64,000 bases of DNA from DASZQY01 sp036511595 (GTDB taxonomy: Bacteria > Pseudomonadota > Alphaproteobacteria > Rhizobiales > Kaistiaceae). Location of the stretch: NCBI GenBank assembly GCA_036511595.1, contig DATCBY010000027.1:15617-79616 (forward strand), read 5' to 3'. Under the pieces are notes generated by a model that was not told where the DNA came from, did no database searches, and saw only the letters and a list, made by a program, of their open reading frames with translations. Positions 62,756-64,000 of the stretch are shown one piece after another. The position numbers were made by a program, and so were the translations under genes. Position 1 is the first letter of the stretch; each line of letters starts with the position of its first letter.

Positions 62756-63577
62756 ATGAGCGTTCTGAACAGGCCGTATTTTCTGGGAGAGAAGGCGGCT
62801 CACAGCTTCCTCGAAAGCATCCTCTGGCCGGACGGTGCAGAGTGCCCGCATTGCGGCGTCGTCGGTGCGGCGTACAAAATCGAGGCGAACCCCGCGAAGC
62901 GCATTCGTTACGGGCTATGGAAATGCCGCGAGTGCCGAAAGCAATTCACGGTGAAAGTCGGCACGGTTTTCGAGCATGCGCGCCTTCCTTTGCATAAGGC
63001 ACTACAGGCGGCTTATCTTCTGTGCTCGTCGAAGAAGGGGATCAGCGCCAATCAGCTTTCGCGCGCTTTAGAAATTAGCCTCAAGGCCGCGTGGTTCCTC
63101 TCGCACCGTGTCCGCGAGGCAATGCGCGAACTTCACCCGACCGATCTGCTGGGCGGTGAAAGCAAGACCGTTGAGTTTGACGAGACGTTCATTGGCGGCA
63201 AGGAAAAGAACAAACACGCTTGGCAGCGCGACAAGAAGAACATTGGCGGTCGCGGGAAGGAAGCTGTGTTTTCGCTGGTCGAACGGAACGGTAAGGTGCG
63301 CTCGCATCACGTTCCGAGCGTCACCGGTCAGACGCTACGCCCGATCCTTGAGGCACAGATTGCAGCGGACACGCGCACAATGAGCGATGATGGTGGCGCG
63401 CGCATCGGACACGGACGCCCCAATCATCAGTCGGTCAATCATGGCATCGGTGAATATGTGCGCGGTGACGCGCACACGAACACCATTGAAGGATACTTCT
63501 CGATCATGAAACGCGGCGTTATCGGGGTGTACCACCACGTCAGCCCGCAGCACCTAAAGCGCTACCTCGCGGAGTGA
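62756..63577 (+). CDS. IS1595-family (ISXO2-like) transposase, C-terminally truncated
   Basis: 273 residues. An N-terminal zinc ribbon (CPHC and CRECRKQFTV) precedes the catalytic DDE-like domain: VEFDETFIGGKEKNKH with the first Asp, SDDGG as the likely second Asp, and GDAHTNTIEGYFSIMKRGVIGVYHHVS with the Asn/Glu. The family normally continues about 30 residues past RYLAE. Here the frame enters the end of an IS3-family element and stops at once. The ATG at 62756 has AAGGGG upstream. Confidence 0.88.
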   Translation: MSVLNRPYFLGEKAAHSFLESILWPDGAECPHCGVVGAAYKIEANPAKRIRYGLWKCRECRKQFTVKVGTVFEHARLPLHKALQAAYLLCSSKKGISANQLSRALEISLKAAWFLSHRVREAMRELHPTDLLGGESKTVEFDETFIGGKEKNKHAWQRDKKNIGGRGKEAVFSLVERNGKVRSHHVPSVTGQTLRPILEAQIAADTRTMSDDGGARIGHGRPNHQSVNHGIGEYVRGDAHTNTIEGYFSIMKRGVIGVYHHVSPQHLKRYLAE

Positions 63578-64000
63578 GCTGCTGCCGGTTCGGTTGACAC
63601 TGGCTTAAGCTAATCGCATCTGCTCCTCGAACTCCAGCGGGCTGAGGTATCCGATTGTCGAGTGCCGGCGCCTGGGATTGTAGAAGCGCTCGATGTAATC
63701 GAACACGTCGGCCTTGGCTTCGTCGCGGATTCGGTACGTCTTGCGTACCGTGCGTCGCGAAGCGCCGGGGGATCGTGCCATACCCGTCGCGCCCCGTAGG
63801 TCCGATTCATGTGCCCGTGACCGGGGAAGGAATGCTGCGGATCGTCCGCAAACTTCTTTACCCAATCGCGCAGCTGCGACTGATGGACACCAAGATCATG
63901 CGAGGCCCGCGTCACCGCCACCCCGCGCTCCCTGATCAGCCTGACCGCCTCAAGCTTGAACTCGCGCGTAAACTTCCGTCGTTCCATAGTCCACCTCCGG
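63575..64000 (-). mobile_element. IS3-family element, internally deleted, running off the right edge
   Basis: The left boundary is set where the upstream transposase sequence breaks off: TGAGCTGCTGCC resembles the TGACCTGC-type ends of IS3-group elements. Inside, on the minus strand, are the 5' part of orfA and the last part of orfB with most of the transposase missing. The far end lies outside the window. It is inserted within the IS1595-family transposase gene. Confidence 0.7.
63605..63987 (-). pseudogene. Fused remnants of IS3 orfA and orfB
   Basis: From the minus-strand start, MERRKFTREFKLEAVRLIRE to KFADDPQHSFPGHG is the N-terminus of OrfA (HTH). It is followed directly by NRTYGARRVWHD of OrfB and then, in another frame, KTYRIRDEAKADVFDYIERFYNPRRRHSTIGYLSPLEFEEQ, the OrfB C-terminus (partly quoted by motif). 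The rest of OrfA and most of the DDE domain are deleted, so the product cannot transpose. Confidence 0.85.

Overview
The window is a GC-rich alphaproteobacterial chromosome segment, most likely from the order Hyphomicrobiales (Rhizobiales). The placement rests on gene order and gene content: recA-VOC-alaS, the purC-purS-purQ-purL-bolA-grxD run, sfsA-map-radC, a DUF1476 F1-ATPase inhibitor (zeta) protein, Usg, the NDUFS6-like zinc-finger protein, a MlotiK-like potassium channel and a GAAC-N7 LexA-type box before recA. No rRNA, CRISPR array or replication origin is visible. One tRNA (Leu, anticodon TAA) is present.

Layout. 1-2.3 kb: end of a membrane glycosyltransferase, then psuK-psuG (pseudouridine breakdown). 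3-8.6 kb: recA, a VOC protein, alaS and a K+ channel. 8.6-12 kb: aldo/keto reductase, icd, an ABM-type protein and an HdeD-like protein. 12.1-14.5 kb: overlapping trmJ-like, murI and dapB-like genes. 14.7-15.8 kb: a His-rich secreted protein and rpsD with a terminator. 15.9-18.3 kb: two decayed genes (LuxR-type regulator, autotransporter). 18.3-23.4 kb: leftward purine operon followed by bolA and grxD. 23.7-27.8 kb: DUF1476, an HpcH/HpaI aldolase, a frameshifted TorF-like porin gene, purB and rpe. 27.8-34.6 kb: a branched-chain amino acid ABC system with two binding proteins. 34.8-40.6 kb: a family 4 uracil-DNA glycosylase, a sorbosone-dehydrogenase-like protein, two XdhC-type genes, a MoeA-like/MobA-like fusion and a Popeye-like membrane protein. 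40.7-45.8 kb: usg, an SDR, and the Anbu cluster (Anbu peptidase, transglutaminase, alpha-E protein, circularly permuted ATP-grasp). 45.9-49.1 kb: a three-gene glycolipid-type operon (GT21, GT4, phosphoesterase). 49.2-57 kb: radC-map-sfsA, a CinA-like protein, gpt, an SDR, a DUF1989 protein, an MFS exporter with a PadR regulator, and tRNA-Leu. 57.2-60.4 kb: a small conserved protein, rpsU, a frameshifted CorA/ZntB-like gene, a flavin monooxygenase and a zinc-finger protein.

From about 60.5 kb to the right edge the sequence changes character. It is less GC-rich, the proteins are mostly unrecognised, and two insertion sequences are present. A ParA-like ATPase gene (arginine in place of the signature lysine) and an IS1595-family transposase gene diverge from a 115-bp region with two CGACA-N3-TGTCG palindromes and a 13-bp inverted repeat. 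An unknown 241-residue protein lies downstream of the ATPase. The transposase gene is cut off by the end of an IS3-family remnant, whose terminal TGA serves as its stop codon. This is the best candidate here for an undescribed module.

The other notable region is the Anbu cluster, a complete set whose cellular substrate I cannot infer from sequence. Four accessory genes (LuxR, autotransporter, TorF-like, CorA-like) carry frameshifts or stops while the housekeeping genes read cleanly. This could be real decay or indel errors in the assembly.
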